The notes beneath the pieces are model-generated. The model was not told the DNA's origin. It saw nothing but the letters and a program-made list of their open reading frames with translations, and made no database searches. Shown piece by piece: positions 56,363 to 64,000 of a stretch of 64,000 nucleotides of DNA. The stretch comes from Streptomyces musisoli. Its GTDB lineage: Bacteria; Actinomycetota; Actinomycetes; Streptomycetales; Streptomycetaceae. The stretch lies in the NCBI RefSeq assembly GCF_016741855.1, contig NZ_JAERRH010000002.1, positions 953,253-1,017,252 on the forward strand. The letters run 5' to 3'. A program made the translations under genes and the position numbers. Positions within the stretch are counted from its first letter, which is position 1; every line of letters begins with the position of its first letter.

Positions 56363-56902
56363 CTACCGGTCCTCGTCCGTGACCTCCAATGCGCCTCGCG
56401 CCAGGCCGATGAACGAGATGTAGGCCTCCCGGAAATCCTGGTACGCAGCGTCGTACTCGCCCCGCCGCCGGTCACTGTCGTCACCGATGAGCGCCTTGAG
56501 CAGCGACTGCACGCGCCGCGCCATGTCCCGCACACGGTCCGCAGCGGCGGAGACCTCGCCGGGACCGTCGAGCCGGACCTCGTGCATCGCCCGGTTCATG
56601 TCCCCGATGGCCGGACCGATGCGCTCGTACATCTGCTCCAGGAGCCGATCCCTGCGGTCGCGGTCCTGCGTCGCGTCGACGTCATCGATCTGCCACGTGA
56701 TCGCAGAGAACGCGTGCGCGCAGCCCATCATCTCCCGGTAGGCGGACCGGCGGCGGTCCCGCTGCTCACGAAGGGCCTCCGCCCGCGCCGCCGTACGGGC
56801 CTGGACCAGCGCTGCACGCGACGCCGCCTGCGCGGTGATGTAGCTGGCGCCGAGCGCGGTCAGCGCGGTGAGGATGCCGACCCACAGTCCGCTGTTCGCC
56901 AT
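56363..56902 (-). CDS. Membrane-anchored coiled-coil protein upstream of the CHAT gene
   Basis: The 179-residue protein has one N-terminal membrane helix (WVGILTALTALGASYITAQA) followed by a long, charged helical region (ARTAARAEALREQRDRRRSA, MYERIGPAIGDMNRAMHEV) that should form a coiled coil in the cytoplasm. No catalytic motif is visible. It lies upstream of the CHAT protease on the same strand, so it may anchor or regulate the protease, or be its substrate. An ATG upstream would add about 27 residues; the start is uncertain. Confidence 0.65.
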   Translation of the reverse strand: MANSGLWVGILTALTALGASYITAQAASRAALVQARTAARAEALREQRDRRRSAYREMMGCAHAFSAITWQIDDVDATQDRDRRDRLLEQMYERIGPAIGDMNRAMHEVRLDGPGEVSAAADRVRDMARRVQSLLKALIGDDSDRRRGEYDAAYQDFREAYISFIGLARGALEVTDEDR

Positions 56903-57148
56903 GGCCGAAGAGTCTGTCAGCCGGGGTGTGAGCGAGACAGTCCCGGGGACTGCTTTCAGCTGGGACGGGAGCCGCCACGGCACTTACGTCAAGGTCCCAC
57001 GAGTCGATCGACGATCGCCGCGGCCTCGCCTACGCCCCCGCATGCCCCGCGCCGTCCTCCTCCCCCTCATAGCCACCGGCCCCCGGAGATGTCATGGCCA
57101 CAGGGACCCACCGGAGGGCGCCGTCGGCCCGTGATGCAGGATCGACCC

Positions 57149-58054
57149 ATGACCGACACCAGCAGACGTACCGTCCTCGCCTCCGTCGCGGCCGTCGCCG
57201 CCGCCCTGCCGACCCTCAACGCCGTGATGGGCAACGGCGCCACGCCCGCCGCGGCAGCCGACCTGTACAAGTCGAACACCGACCTGTACACCCGCACCGC
57301 CGCCAAGGAGGGCACCGACTGGATGCGCCGGTTCCGCATCGGCGCGCCGGCGCAGCTCACCGACAACGCCCGCAGCACGAGCATCCCCGTCAGCAGCACG
57401 GCGGTGATCGCACCGCACGGCGGAGGGATCGAGGCCGGTACGAGCGAGCTGTGCATGGCCGTCGCCGGTTACACGCCCTTCGACGCCAACACCGACCCCG
57501 CGACCGCGGCGGTGGACGGGGAGCCGCAGCGGGACTACTGGATGTTCGAGGCCCTGGCCAACTCGTCGGCGCAGCACGTCACCTCCACCCACTGTGACGA
57601 CCCGGCCGCCCTCGCCGCCTGCGCCAACAACCTGTACGCCGTCTCTCTGCACGGCTTCGACGACACAGCCGTGAAGAAGATCATCATCGGCGGCCGGGAC
57701 GAGCGGCTCAAGCGCAACCTGCTGGCGGCCTTCACGAAGTACGGTCTGACCTCCCCCGCGACCAACCCCGACTGGAACGTGACCGTGGTCTTCGCGGGCG
57801 CCACCGACCCCATCAACGGCGACGACCCGGCCAACATCGTCAACCGCACCCGCACCGGTGCGGGTGCCCAGATGGAGCTGTCCACGGCGCTGCGCGAGGC
57901 GATGTTCGGCGACTTCTCCGGTGGGGCCAAGCGCAGGACGACGGCCGGCGTGCCGAGCACCGACAGCCCCTACGCAGACCACTTCTGGAACGGTTTCGTA
58001 GGCGCTGTCCGCGAGGCGATCAAGAACCACGAACTGGGCCTCGACTCCCTGTAG
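57149..58054 (+). CDS. Exported poly-gamma-glutamate hydrolase family protein
   Basis: The 301-residue product has a Tat-type signal (SRRTVLASVAAVAAALP) cleaved near PAAAADL. The mature part has the zinc-site motif IAPHGGGIEAGTSEL and later SLHGFDD and IIGGRDERLKRNL of the family that includes phage poly-gamma-glutamate hydrolase (PghP) and YmaC. It should act outside the cell on poly-gamma-glutamate or a similar polymer. The ATG at 57149 is preferred over one five codons upstream. Confidence 0.87.
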   Translation: MTDTSRRTVLASVAAVAAALPTLNAVMGNGATPAAAADLYKSNTDLYTRTAAKEGTDWMRRFRIGAPAQLTDNARSTSIPVSSTAVIAPHGGGIEAGTSELCMAVAGYTPFDANTDPATAAVDGEPQRDYWMFEALANSSAQHVTSTHCDDPAALAACANNLYAVSLHGFDDTAVKKIIIGGRDERLKRNLLAAFTKYGLTSPATNPDWNVTVVFAGATDPINGDDPANIVNRTRTGAGAQMELSTALREAMFGDFSGGAKRRTTAGVPSTDSPYADHFWNGFVGAVREAIKNHELGLDSL

Positions 58055-58463
58055 GCCTCGCGTGATCCGGTGAGACGTGAGCCCCCCCGGAAGCCTCCAC
58101 CACCCGCCCTCCGGTGGGAACAGGTCCCTGCCGGCCGTGTCCTCGTAGTGGCTCCAGGACACCCGCACCAAGCGGTCGGGAGGGAAGTTCATCGTCAACC
58201 GCAGCCGCGAATCGAGTGGGCGCCCGACCGGCAGGGCTGCCACATGCCGCAGAGCCTGCTTCCGCAACCACCGGGAGTCGTCACCACCCATCCCCGCAGA
58301 GTGCACGGACGCCTTCCGTCACGGCACCTCGAAATTCGGGGCTCACGCCATCGAGCCGTAGTCCGGTCAATCGTCGGCCATGACGTCCGCGTCGGCCGTC
58401 GGTACGGGCACTGAGTACGGATACTCATGACAGCCGCCGACGGTGGGCACGAAGATCCGCGAC
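58055..58463. other. Intergenic region with a protein-like minus-strand stretch
   Basis: The minus strand from about 58291 to 58100 reads MGGDDSRWLRKQALRHVAAL, then FPPDRLVRVSWSHYED and DLFPPEGGWWRLPGG. It has no clear stop before running into the hydrolase gene and no known family. It may be the 5' end of a truncated gene. Confidence 0.35.
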
Positions 58464-59027
58464 ATGAACATGAACGGGGCGGGACCGGTTCGGCTGGGGA
58501 TGTTGCCGGTGGCGATGTTCGCCGTGCTGGTGGCTGGTTGCGGTACGCAGCGGGCAGGAGACGTGACCACCGGGGGTGCGCCGCCGACGGCTGCGGCGAC
58601 TCCGAGCGTCCCTGCCGACCACCTCTGCCCCGGCGAGCGCCCCTCACCCCCTCCGTCGTCCACCCCGACGAGTACCACGCCGCCGACGGACCACTACGCC
58701 GAGAACCACGGCTTCATGGTCCCCTTCAAGCTGCACGGTGACCGCCGCTGCCAGGGCCTCGCCGTCGTCGGGCGGGTGAAGAAGGCACTCCGACCGCTGC
58801 GGGAGAAGGGCGGTTTCACGCCCGAGACCGTCTCGCACACCATCACGGGCCTGGGCTACTCGAAGGTGCGGACGTACGCGGACGGCTCCGGCGTCGGGTT
58901 CCTCATCGAGGTGGACGACTACCCGGTGTGCGTGGAGGGCGCAGTGTCCCCCGTCGCGACCGAGGCGGACGCGTTCGGCGGTTATCCCGACCACACCGGG
59001 TGCGAGCAGCCCTCAGGTGGTCACTGA
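58464..59027 (+). CDS. Lipoprotein of unknown function
   Basis: The 187-residue product has a lipoprotein signal with lipobox VAGC (about Cys25), a proline/threonine-rich spacer (PPPSSTPTSTTPPTDHY) and a small globular domain with three further cysteines (RRCQGLAV, YPVCVEG, HTGCEQP). The C-terminal VSHTITGLGYSKVRTYADGS suggests a compact alpha/beta domain. It would sit on the outer face of the membrane. The start is uncertain: ATG 58464, or GTG 58443 seven codons earlier. Confidence 0.75.
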   Translation: MNMNGAGPVRLGMLPVAMFAVLVAGCGTQRAGDVTTGGAPPTAAATPSVPADHLCPGERPSPPPSSTPTSTTPPTDHYAENHGFMVPFKLHGDRRCQGLAVVGRVKKALRPLREKGGFTPETVSHTITGLGYSKVRTYADGSGVGFLIEVDDYPVCVEGAVSPVATEADAFGGYPDHTGCEQPSGGH

Positions 59028-59272
59028 GCGTACGCGGGAGCGCGGTTCACACATCACGCGCGGGCGACGGCCGGCCGCGGGCGACCTACGGCCGTGCGCG
59101 CGGGCTACGGCCGCCGGGCCCGCTCACGGTCCCGGACGACCCAGCGACCGGCGCTCTGCCGACCGTATCCGCCCCACGTCATCCCGGGGGGCGCCGTCAC
59201 CGCCGCCGCTCCCCTCATCCGGCTTCGATGCCGATCCGGAGGGCGAGGGCGGGGGAGAGGGCTCGGCGAGGG

Positions 59273-60133
59273 CTAGAGCGCGGCGAGTTCGCTCAGGACC
59301 CGGGCCGCCGCTGCCGGCTCGACCAGCCACTTCAGGTGGCTGCTGGTGAGTGTACGCACGTCGTAGGGGTTCTCCGGCGTCAGCGCGTCGCCCTCGCGGA
59401 TCATCCGGTCCTGCATGGCGAGCGGCACGCTGGTGTCCTCGGTCAGCCGGATGTACGACTTGGGGATCCGCCCCCAGGTGTCGGCCCGCGCCCGGTCGTC
59501 CGGGGTGCCGACGTCGAGGTTCTCGTCGGGCTGGAAGGTGTTGAGGAAGACCATGAACTCCTCGTCGGTCCCGTCGGCGAGGAGGGCCGCCTTGAGGGCC
59601 GCGAGGACGACGGGGTCGGCGGTTCGGAAATTGGAGCGCAGCAAACCGAGTTCGGCAGGGTTCCCGGCCATCGCCGAGGCCATCCCCGTGTGGTCGACGG
59701 TGGCCATCTCGGGCTCGGCGTAGTAGGCACTGACGTCGAGGTCGACGGGGCACCAGGCGGAGACGTAGACGATACGGTCGATCAGATCGGGCCGTTGGTT
59801 GGCCGCGACCGTGGCCGTCATGCCGCCGCGGCTGTGGGAGACGAGGATGACGGGCCCGTTCTGCTTGGCCCGCTCCAGTATCCCGATGAGGTGCGCGGCG
59901 TTGTCGGCGAGCGTGACGCCCTTGATGGCGCCGGGCGTGGTGGCGAGCCCTTCGAGGTCCTGCGGCGCCTGGTAGGCGCGCGGGTACGTCGCGGCAAAAC
60001 CGTGCCCCGGAAGGTCGACGGCGACGGATCGGTGTCCGAGGAGGCCGAGTTCGGCTTGGAGCGGCGCGAAGGAGAAGGAGCTCGCGAAAGCCCCGTGAAC
60101 CAGTACGAACGTCGGTTGCATCAGTCTGCTCAC
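59273..60133 (-). CDS. Alpha/beta hydrolase
   Basis: The 286-residue enzyme has the oxyanion HGAF strand (FVLVHGAFASSF), nucleophile elbow SHSRGG with Ser101, and a C-terminal TSSHLKW with the catalytic histidine. It is related to esterase/methylesterase proteins of the EstC/salicylate-esterase-like group. No signal peptide is seen. The GTG start at 60133 has a weak ribosome-binding site; ATG 60121 is the alternative. Confidence 0.88.
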   Translation of the reverse strand: MSRLMQPTFVLVHGAFASSFSFAPLQAELGLLGHRSVAVDLPGHGFAATYPRAYQAPQDLEGLATTPGAIKGVTLADNAAHLIGILERAKQNGPVILVSHSRGGMTATVAANQRPDLIDRIVYVSAWCPVDLDVSAYYAEPEMATVDHTGMASAMAGNPAELGLLRSNFRTADPVVLAALKAALLADGTDEEFMVFLNTFQPDENLDVGTPDDRARADTWGRIPKSYIRLTEDTSVPLAMQDRMIREGDALTPENPYDVRTLTSSHLKWLVEPAAAARVLSELAAL

Positions 60134-60639
60134 TTTCTGGCCTCTGCGGCGTCGGCGGCACGCGCATCGCCCGTTCCGGCGCCGCGAACCACCTCGCGTC
60201 CCAGGCCGGGGAACGAGTCGTCGTCCCGCGGCACACCATCACCGCCGCGGAGGCGTCTTCAAGCATGGCAAGCGCCAGCGGTCAAGCGCGGAGTCACGGG
60301 CGTGGCTTACGAACAGCCGCCCATCGGCCGCTCCGTCACAGTACTCATTCAAGATCATCCGCACTACTCGGACGACTCATTCCGCTTGTGCACTTCGCCG
60401 CCGACGGCGGACAGCCGCAGGGACTCGGACGCCCGCGTTCCGTATTGACGCGGCCAGCTATGTGCCCTGGTGGCCACGCCCCAACCTGATGCTGTTCAAC
60501 AGGACCACGAGGCAGCCTGGACGACACCGACCAGGCATTCGTCCCGTCACGAATGCCGTGGCGGGTCACCGCCACGCCGGCGCCGTGAATCTTTGCTGTA
60601 CCTGTTCCGGCGGCCCGCAAGACGCTAGCGTCGAGTCCC
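60134..60639. other. Long intergenic region, possible degraded gene
   Basis: No intact gene is seen. A plus-strand stretch near 60440-60520 reads IDAASYVPWWPRPNLMLFN and may be a remnant. The sequence is less GC-rich than its surroundings. Promoters of both flanking genes should lie here. Confidence 0.4.
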
Positions 60640-61293
60640 ATGATCGTATGGCTCAACGGCACCCATGGCGCAGGCAAGACGACGACCAGTGCGCTCGTGC
60701 AGCAGCTGATCCCGGATTCACGGGTGTTCGACGCCGAGAAGGTCGGCGAGACACTCATGGACATCACACCCGGGCTTCCCGCGACGGACAACTTCCAGCA
60801 CTGGCCGCCATGGCGGCCGCTCGTAGTCGAGACCGCCCGACGCATCCTCGACTACACCGGCGGCACTCTTGTGATGCCCATGACTGTCCTGGTCGAGCAG
60901 TACTGGCGCGAGATCAGCTCGGGACTCGCCCAGCATGACATCCCGGTCCGGCACTTCGTCCTCCATGCCGACCAGGACACCCTCCGTGGGCGCATCGCGG
61001 GCGACACCGTGCTTGGCCCCGACTCCCCGTTCCGTCTGCGATACCTCGAGCCCTATGCCGAGGCGGCCCGCACCTGGCTGCACGCCGAGGCCGAGGTCGT
61101 CGACACCACGCACCTCACACCCGCTCAGGCCGCCCTGCAGATCGCGGAGGCCGTGACAGCGGGTCCCGCTGGTCTGACCGGCCCTGGGAGCGGGATGACC
61201 GGAAGCCGCTCGGACCGGCCGGACCAGCCGCCCACGGTGGAGGCCCGGGTGGCGCGGCTCCCGGAGGACCGACCGACTCATCCGGCCCGATGA
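60640..61293 (+). CDS. TmrB-like AAA-family ATP-binding protein
   Basis: The 217-residue P-loop protein starts MIVWLNGTHGAGKTTTSALV with Walker A (about residues 7-14), close to TmrB, which gives tunicamycin resistance in Bacillus, and to small shikimate-kinase-like ATPases. HFVLHADQDTLRGRIAGD is a typical nucleoside-kinase-like segment with its Arg. The last 45 residues are low complexity. A resistance role is possible but not shown; the related group includes many of unknown substrate. Confidence 0.82.
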   Translation: MIVWLNGTHGAGKTTTSALVQQLIPDSRVFDAEKVGETLMDITPGLPATDNFQHWPPWRPLVVETARRILDYTGGTLVMPMTVLVEQYWREISSGLAQHDIPVRHFVLHADQDTLRGRIAGDTVLGPDSPFRLRYLEPYAEAARTWLHAEAEVVDTTHLTPAQAALQIAEAVTAGPAGLTGPGSGMTGSRSDRPDQPPTVEARVARLPEDRPTHPAR

Positions 61294-61600
61294 TGCGGTG
61301 CCCGGCGTGCCTCGGCCGGCTGTTTGCTCGTAGTGACGATGGGTTCGAGGCCGCCCCCTGCCGCACCCTGGGGTGAGCTGCTGGGCCTGTCTCCGGGCCT
61401 GTACGCATGGCTGTCCGGTCGACACCCGCATCAGGGAGGGGGACGATGGACGGAGCGGCGCCTTTCCGATCAATTCGGCGCCACAGCCGTACATCCGTTG
61501 TCGCGCTGTGGCTGGAGGGACCACTCCCGGAGCGCTGGCGCGACGACTTGCCCCGTGCTTCCGCGGCGCCCGCCACTCAGCGCGAGGGAGGACACCCATC
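61294..61600. other. Intergenic region without recognised features
   Basis: I see no gene or structured element except the GAGGGAGGAC ribosome-binding site at its end. Confidence 0.5.
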
Positions 61601-62146
61601 ATGGCCCGGCGCATCCGACGCAATGCCGTCAGCTCGCTCGTCGCTTCATCGTTCGTCCTGGGAGTCACGGTCGGCCTGACGCCTGCCGCCACCGCGGCAC
61701 CCGCTCCGGGGACGTGCACGGTCAAGACCGAGACCAACGGGACGCGGGCACTGTCCCGCACCGACGGTGAATTCATCCAGCCGCGCGCCAGGATCAGGCC
61801 GCGGACGGGCGACGGCCCGCTCGAGGTCACCCAGGAGGGGCAGGGCGTCGTCATGCGCATACCGCTCGAAGGCGGCAGCCGGCTCGTGGTCGAACTGACC
61901 CCGGACGAGGCCAGTGCCCTGGCCGACGAACTCAGGAACGTCGGCAACGACGATGAATCCACTCTCTCGCTGAGCGCCAAGGCCAGGATCAGGCCGCGGA
62001 CGGGCGATGGCCCGCTCGAGGTCACCCAGGAGGGGCAGGGCGTCGTCATGCGCATACCGCTCGAAGGTGGAGGCCGGATCGTGGTCGAACTGACCCCGGA
62101 CGAGGCGAGTGTCCTCGCCGACGAACTCAATGACGTCGGCGGCTGA
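61601..62146 (+). CDS. Secreted protein with two near-identical internal repeats
   Basis: The 181-residue product has a signal peptide (SSFVLGVTVGLTPAATAAPA) and two copies of a domain of about 50 residues: RIRPRTGDGPLEVTQEGQGV, VMRIPLEGGxR and VELTPDEASxLADEL. The copies lie 65 residues apart and differ at only a few positions, so the duplication is recent. The domain is beta-rich and ends in a helix; I know no function. GAGGGAGGAC precedes the ATG. It is unlike its neighbours in having so regular a repeat. Confidence 0.82.
   Translation: MARRIRRNAVSSLVASSFVLGVTVGLTPAATAAPAPGTCTVKTETNGTRALSRTDGEFIQPRARIRPRTGDGPLEVTQEGQGVVMRIPLEGGSRLVVELTPDEASALADELRNVGNDDESTLSLSAKARIRPRTGDGPLEVTQEGQGVVMRIPLEGGGRIVVELTPDEASVLADELNDVGG
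61787..62141. repeat. 195-bp-spaced internal gene duplication
   Basis: About 150 bp starting at 61787 recur from 61982, nearly identical (for example GATCAGGCCGCGGACGGGCG in both). The differences cluster near the ends of the copies. It is the DNA basis of the repeated domain above. Confidence 0.92.
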
Positions 62147-62198
62147 TGCCGTACCGGATCACCGCGCGCCTGGGGTGGGTGGGATGGGCCGCTCCTGT

Positions 62199-62338
62199 CT
62201 GGGTCGCTTTGCGAGTGGACGCGCCGTTGCGTACTCGGTACCAGCTGTCGCGGACGGGACGGTCTGCTCGGCAGCGACGACGACCGCCTCTGTGCCTTGG
62301 ACGCGGGCAGTGGCAAGAGGCGCTCGACTGTTGGAGCC
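62199..62338 (+). pseudogene. Frameshifted PQQ-like beta-propeller repeat
   Basis: The sequence reads RFASGRAVAYSVPAVADGTV in one frame and, after one shift near 62264, LLGSDDDRLCALDAGSGKRR in another. Together they match a PQQ-binding-like propeller blade (SSPAVADGTVYVGSDDGRLYALDAxTGKxRW). No start or further blades are present, so this is a gene remnant lying between two secreted-protein genes. Confidence 0.75.
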
Positions 62339-62353
62339 GACAGTGCGGGGGTG

Positions 62354-63616
62354 TCACTGATGCTCGGGGAAACCGACCTGGTTGAGGTAGAGGGGCATCT
62401 TGTCGTCCGCGACGGCCCGGTCTGCCGCCGCCGGGGTGATCCTGGCCGCCTTCCCCTCGAAAAGGCTGTCGACGGGCTCGCCCAGGTTCCCCTGAAGGGA
62501 CATGGAGGAGAAGACGAAGGGCAGTCCGTTCGAGGCGAGCGGGTCCGGCCCGTCCATCACCTGGAAGTGCAGATGCGGGGCGTCGCTGTTGCCCGAGTTC
62601 CCGAGCTGCCCGATCTGGGCGCCGACAGCGACCTGCTGACCGGCGTGCACTCTGCCTCCGGTCGAGCCGGGCTTCAGGTGGGCGTACAGGACGTACTCGC
62701 CGTTGCGCAGCCTCTCGACGACGTGATTGCCCGCGTAGTCGTCGAGCGGGAGGTTCGCCGGAGACGTGCCCGGCGTGGAGTCGGGCAGGTTGTCGACGAC
62801 CGAGACGATCTCGCCGGCGGCGGCAGCCCGGACGGGGACGCCGTAGTACGGATAGCTGCCCACCTTGTCCACCGCACCGGTGTAGAGCCGGTTGCCGGAA
62901 TCCAGGCGCACGAAGTCGATGGCGAACCGTTCGGCGAACCGAGCGGTTCCGTCGAGCGGGGACACCGCGGCCCGGTGCGGAGTCACCTGCTCGCAGCAGC
63001 CGTTGCCGTCGAGCCAGCCCGCGCCGGCGAGCGGTGACCGCAGGACGACCGGATGCCGGTCGGGAACCGTCATGGCGGTGACCGACTCCGTCAGCCTCTT
63101 CGGGACGATGCCGACCGCCTTCGGATAGGTCACCGAGACGAGGTGCCGCAGCCGCAGCGGGAACCGCGTACCGGTGGGGAGCACGGCATCGATCCACACC
63201 CGCCCCTGCCGCCCGGGCGACAACTGGTCGGTCGGTGCGGCGTCCGGTGCCGAACCGGACGGCCGGAAATGCGTCTTCAGTGAATTCCCGGTCAATTTCA
63301 GCAGCGTGCGGTGGCCGTTCTGTTCCGTCACGCTCACCGAAGTCAGCGTGGCCGGCAGCGGACTCTCGTTGACGAGGGTCAGTTCGTACGCGAGGTGTGT
63401 CCTGCCGTCCGTGCCCCGGACCGGAACGGGCACGGTCGTCGGCGACGCGACGACCGGCGTGATCGCGGCCTGTCCGTCATTCGTTGCGAGAGAGGGCGCG
63501 GCGGCCGGCATCGGGGCCGCGGCAGCGGAGGTGAGGCCGAGCCCGAGCCCCGTTCCGAGCAGAGAAACAGCCGCCGCGGCCGCACACGCGCGGCCCTTCT
63601 TTCGTGTCCTGTGCAT
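62354..63616 (-). CDS. Secreted M23-family peptidase-like protein
   Basis: The 420-residue product has a signal peptide (RACAAAAAVSLLGTGLGLGL) cleaved near SAAAAPM, a beta-rich N-terminal domain (about 50-200) and a C-terminal M23 (LytM) domain with YVLYAHLKPGS, GQLGNSGNSDAPHLHFQ (His348 and His350) and FAIDFVR with Asp234. The usual histidine four residues before this Asp is Arg230, so one zinc ligand is missing. It may bind cell wall rather than cut it. The start codon has no strong ribosome-binding site. Confidence 0.85.
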   Translation of the reverse strand: MHRTRKKGRACAAAAAVSLLGTGLGLGLTSAAAAPMPAAAPSLATNDGQAAITPVVASPTTVPVPVRGTDGRTHLAYELTLVNESPLPATLTSVSVTEQNGHRTLLKLTGNSLKTHFRPSGSAPDAAPTDQLSPGRQGRVWIDAVLPTGTRFPLRLRHLVSVTYPKAVGIVPKRLTESVTAMTVPDRHPVVLRSPLAGAGWLDGNGCCEQVTPHRAAVSPLDGTARFAERFAIDFVRLDSGNRLYTGAVDKVGSYPYYGVPVRAAAAGEIVSVVDNLPDSTPGTSPANLPLDDYAGNHVVERLRNGEYVLYAHLKPGSTGGRVHAGQQVAVGAQIGQLGNSGNSDAPHLHFQVMDGPDPLASNGLPFVFSSMSLQGNLGEPVDSLFEGKAARITPAAADRAVADDKMPLYLNQVGFPEHQ

Positions 63617-64000
63617 ATTCGATTCCCGGTGCGGTAACCGATCTCCGGGGAGGAAACCGAAATCAGGTGGGAATTAGTTTCCGCTGCAAAGATCGGGCAT
63701 GTCGTCCCACTGTGTCAGTGTGCCATTGCTTTCGACGGTAGGCGGAATGCCTTGCCATCGTGACGGTCTGCTGGAGGGTTGGGGCTCCTGAGACCGCAGT
63801 CCATCGACCGGGGGACTGGCCGTCCACCGACCGGGAGGGGGCGTCCACCGACCGGGGGAGGGGGCGTCCATCGACCGGGGGAGGGGGCGTTCACCGACTG
63901 CACGCAAACCGATCGTCAAGCACGACGGTCCGAGCCCTACCGCGACGCACACGGATCCCCCCTCCTTCGGTCCCCGGACGTCGCGGCCGAACCCCCGGCG
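63617..64000. other. Intergenic region with a tandem repeat
   Basis: No gene is seen. Apart from the repeat at 63799-63900, this is AT-rich near 63660-63770 and probably holds the promoter of the M23 gene. Confidence 0.5.
63799..63900. repeat. 21-23-bp tandem repeat
   Basis: GTCCACCGACCGGGGGAGGGGGC and close variants occur four times between 63799 and 63900, followed by a partial copy. The unit length varies between 21 and 23 bp. Confidence 0.85.

Noticed and set aside
60440..60520. Protein-like stretch in the 60.1-60.6 kb gap
   Set aside because: Too short and without recognisable similarity to call a gene or a definite remnant.

Overview
The window is very GC-rich DNA from a streptomycete: coding third positions are almost all G or C, GTG and TTG starts are common, and gene families such as SpoIIE-type phosphatases with GAF and PAS domains, a SigB/SigF-group sigma factor, SARP-less MalT-type LuxR regulators, VC0807, BtrH-like and MerR/GyrI proteins are typical of Streptomyces. 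There is no rRNA, tRNA, essential gene or intact insertion sequence. Many truncated genes and short tandem repeats suggest a chromosome arm that is slowly gaining and losing genes.

Left part (1-11.5 kb): a HutC/DasR-like GntR regulator (cut by the window edge) faces a GH20 beta-N-acetylhexosaminidase followed by a secreted CBM3-GH16 protein, with inverted-repeat operators between them. Next come two convergent PAS/GAF/SpoIIE phosphatases and a SigB/SigF-type sigma factor with its own candidate SigB-like promoter: a partner-switching stress module. Two 3' stubs of MalG-type sugar permeases (719-883 and 11319-11459) lie at either side.

Middle (11.5-35.4 kb): a large protein with HIRAN-like, zinc-finger and PD-(D/E)XK nuclease regions, a GlxA-type AraC regulator and quinone-oxidoreductase-like enzyme, a MerR/BtrH-like translationally coupled pair under a perfect 29-bp palindrome, a glutamine amidotransferase, a divergent SnoaL/MarR pair with twin operators, a hemerythrin protein, a Ser/Thr kinase-TPR protein coupled to a Clp-N-like partner, a pentapeptide-repeat membrane protein, a TetR/metallo-beta-lactamase pair with three operator-like repeats and a GntR/fatty-acid-hydroxylase operon.

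Right part (35.4-64 kb): an FMN-reductase-like protein, a PD40 propeller protein, a third phosphatase-like regulator whose SpoIIE domain has lost its metal-binding aspartates, a lipoprotein, a NarL-type two-component system facing an FtsX-type ABC exporter and a MalT-type LuxR regulator, small stress-type membrane proteins (HdeD, SHOCT), a cupin, a CHAT-protease protein with a membrane partner, a poly-gamma-glutamate hydrolase, an alpha/beta hydrolase, a TmrB-like ATPase, a secreted protein made of two near-identical halves and an M23 peptidase lacking one zinc ligand. Broken genes here include a Dyp-type peroxidase tail and a frameshifted PQQ-propeller repeat.

The strongest candidates for something undescribed are the HIRAN/zinc/PD-(D/E)XK protein, the kinase-TPR plus Clp-N-like pair, and the CHAT protease with its membrane partner. 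All three are inferences from sequence motifs only.
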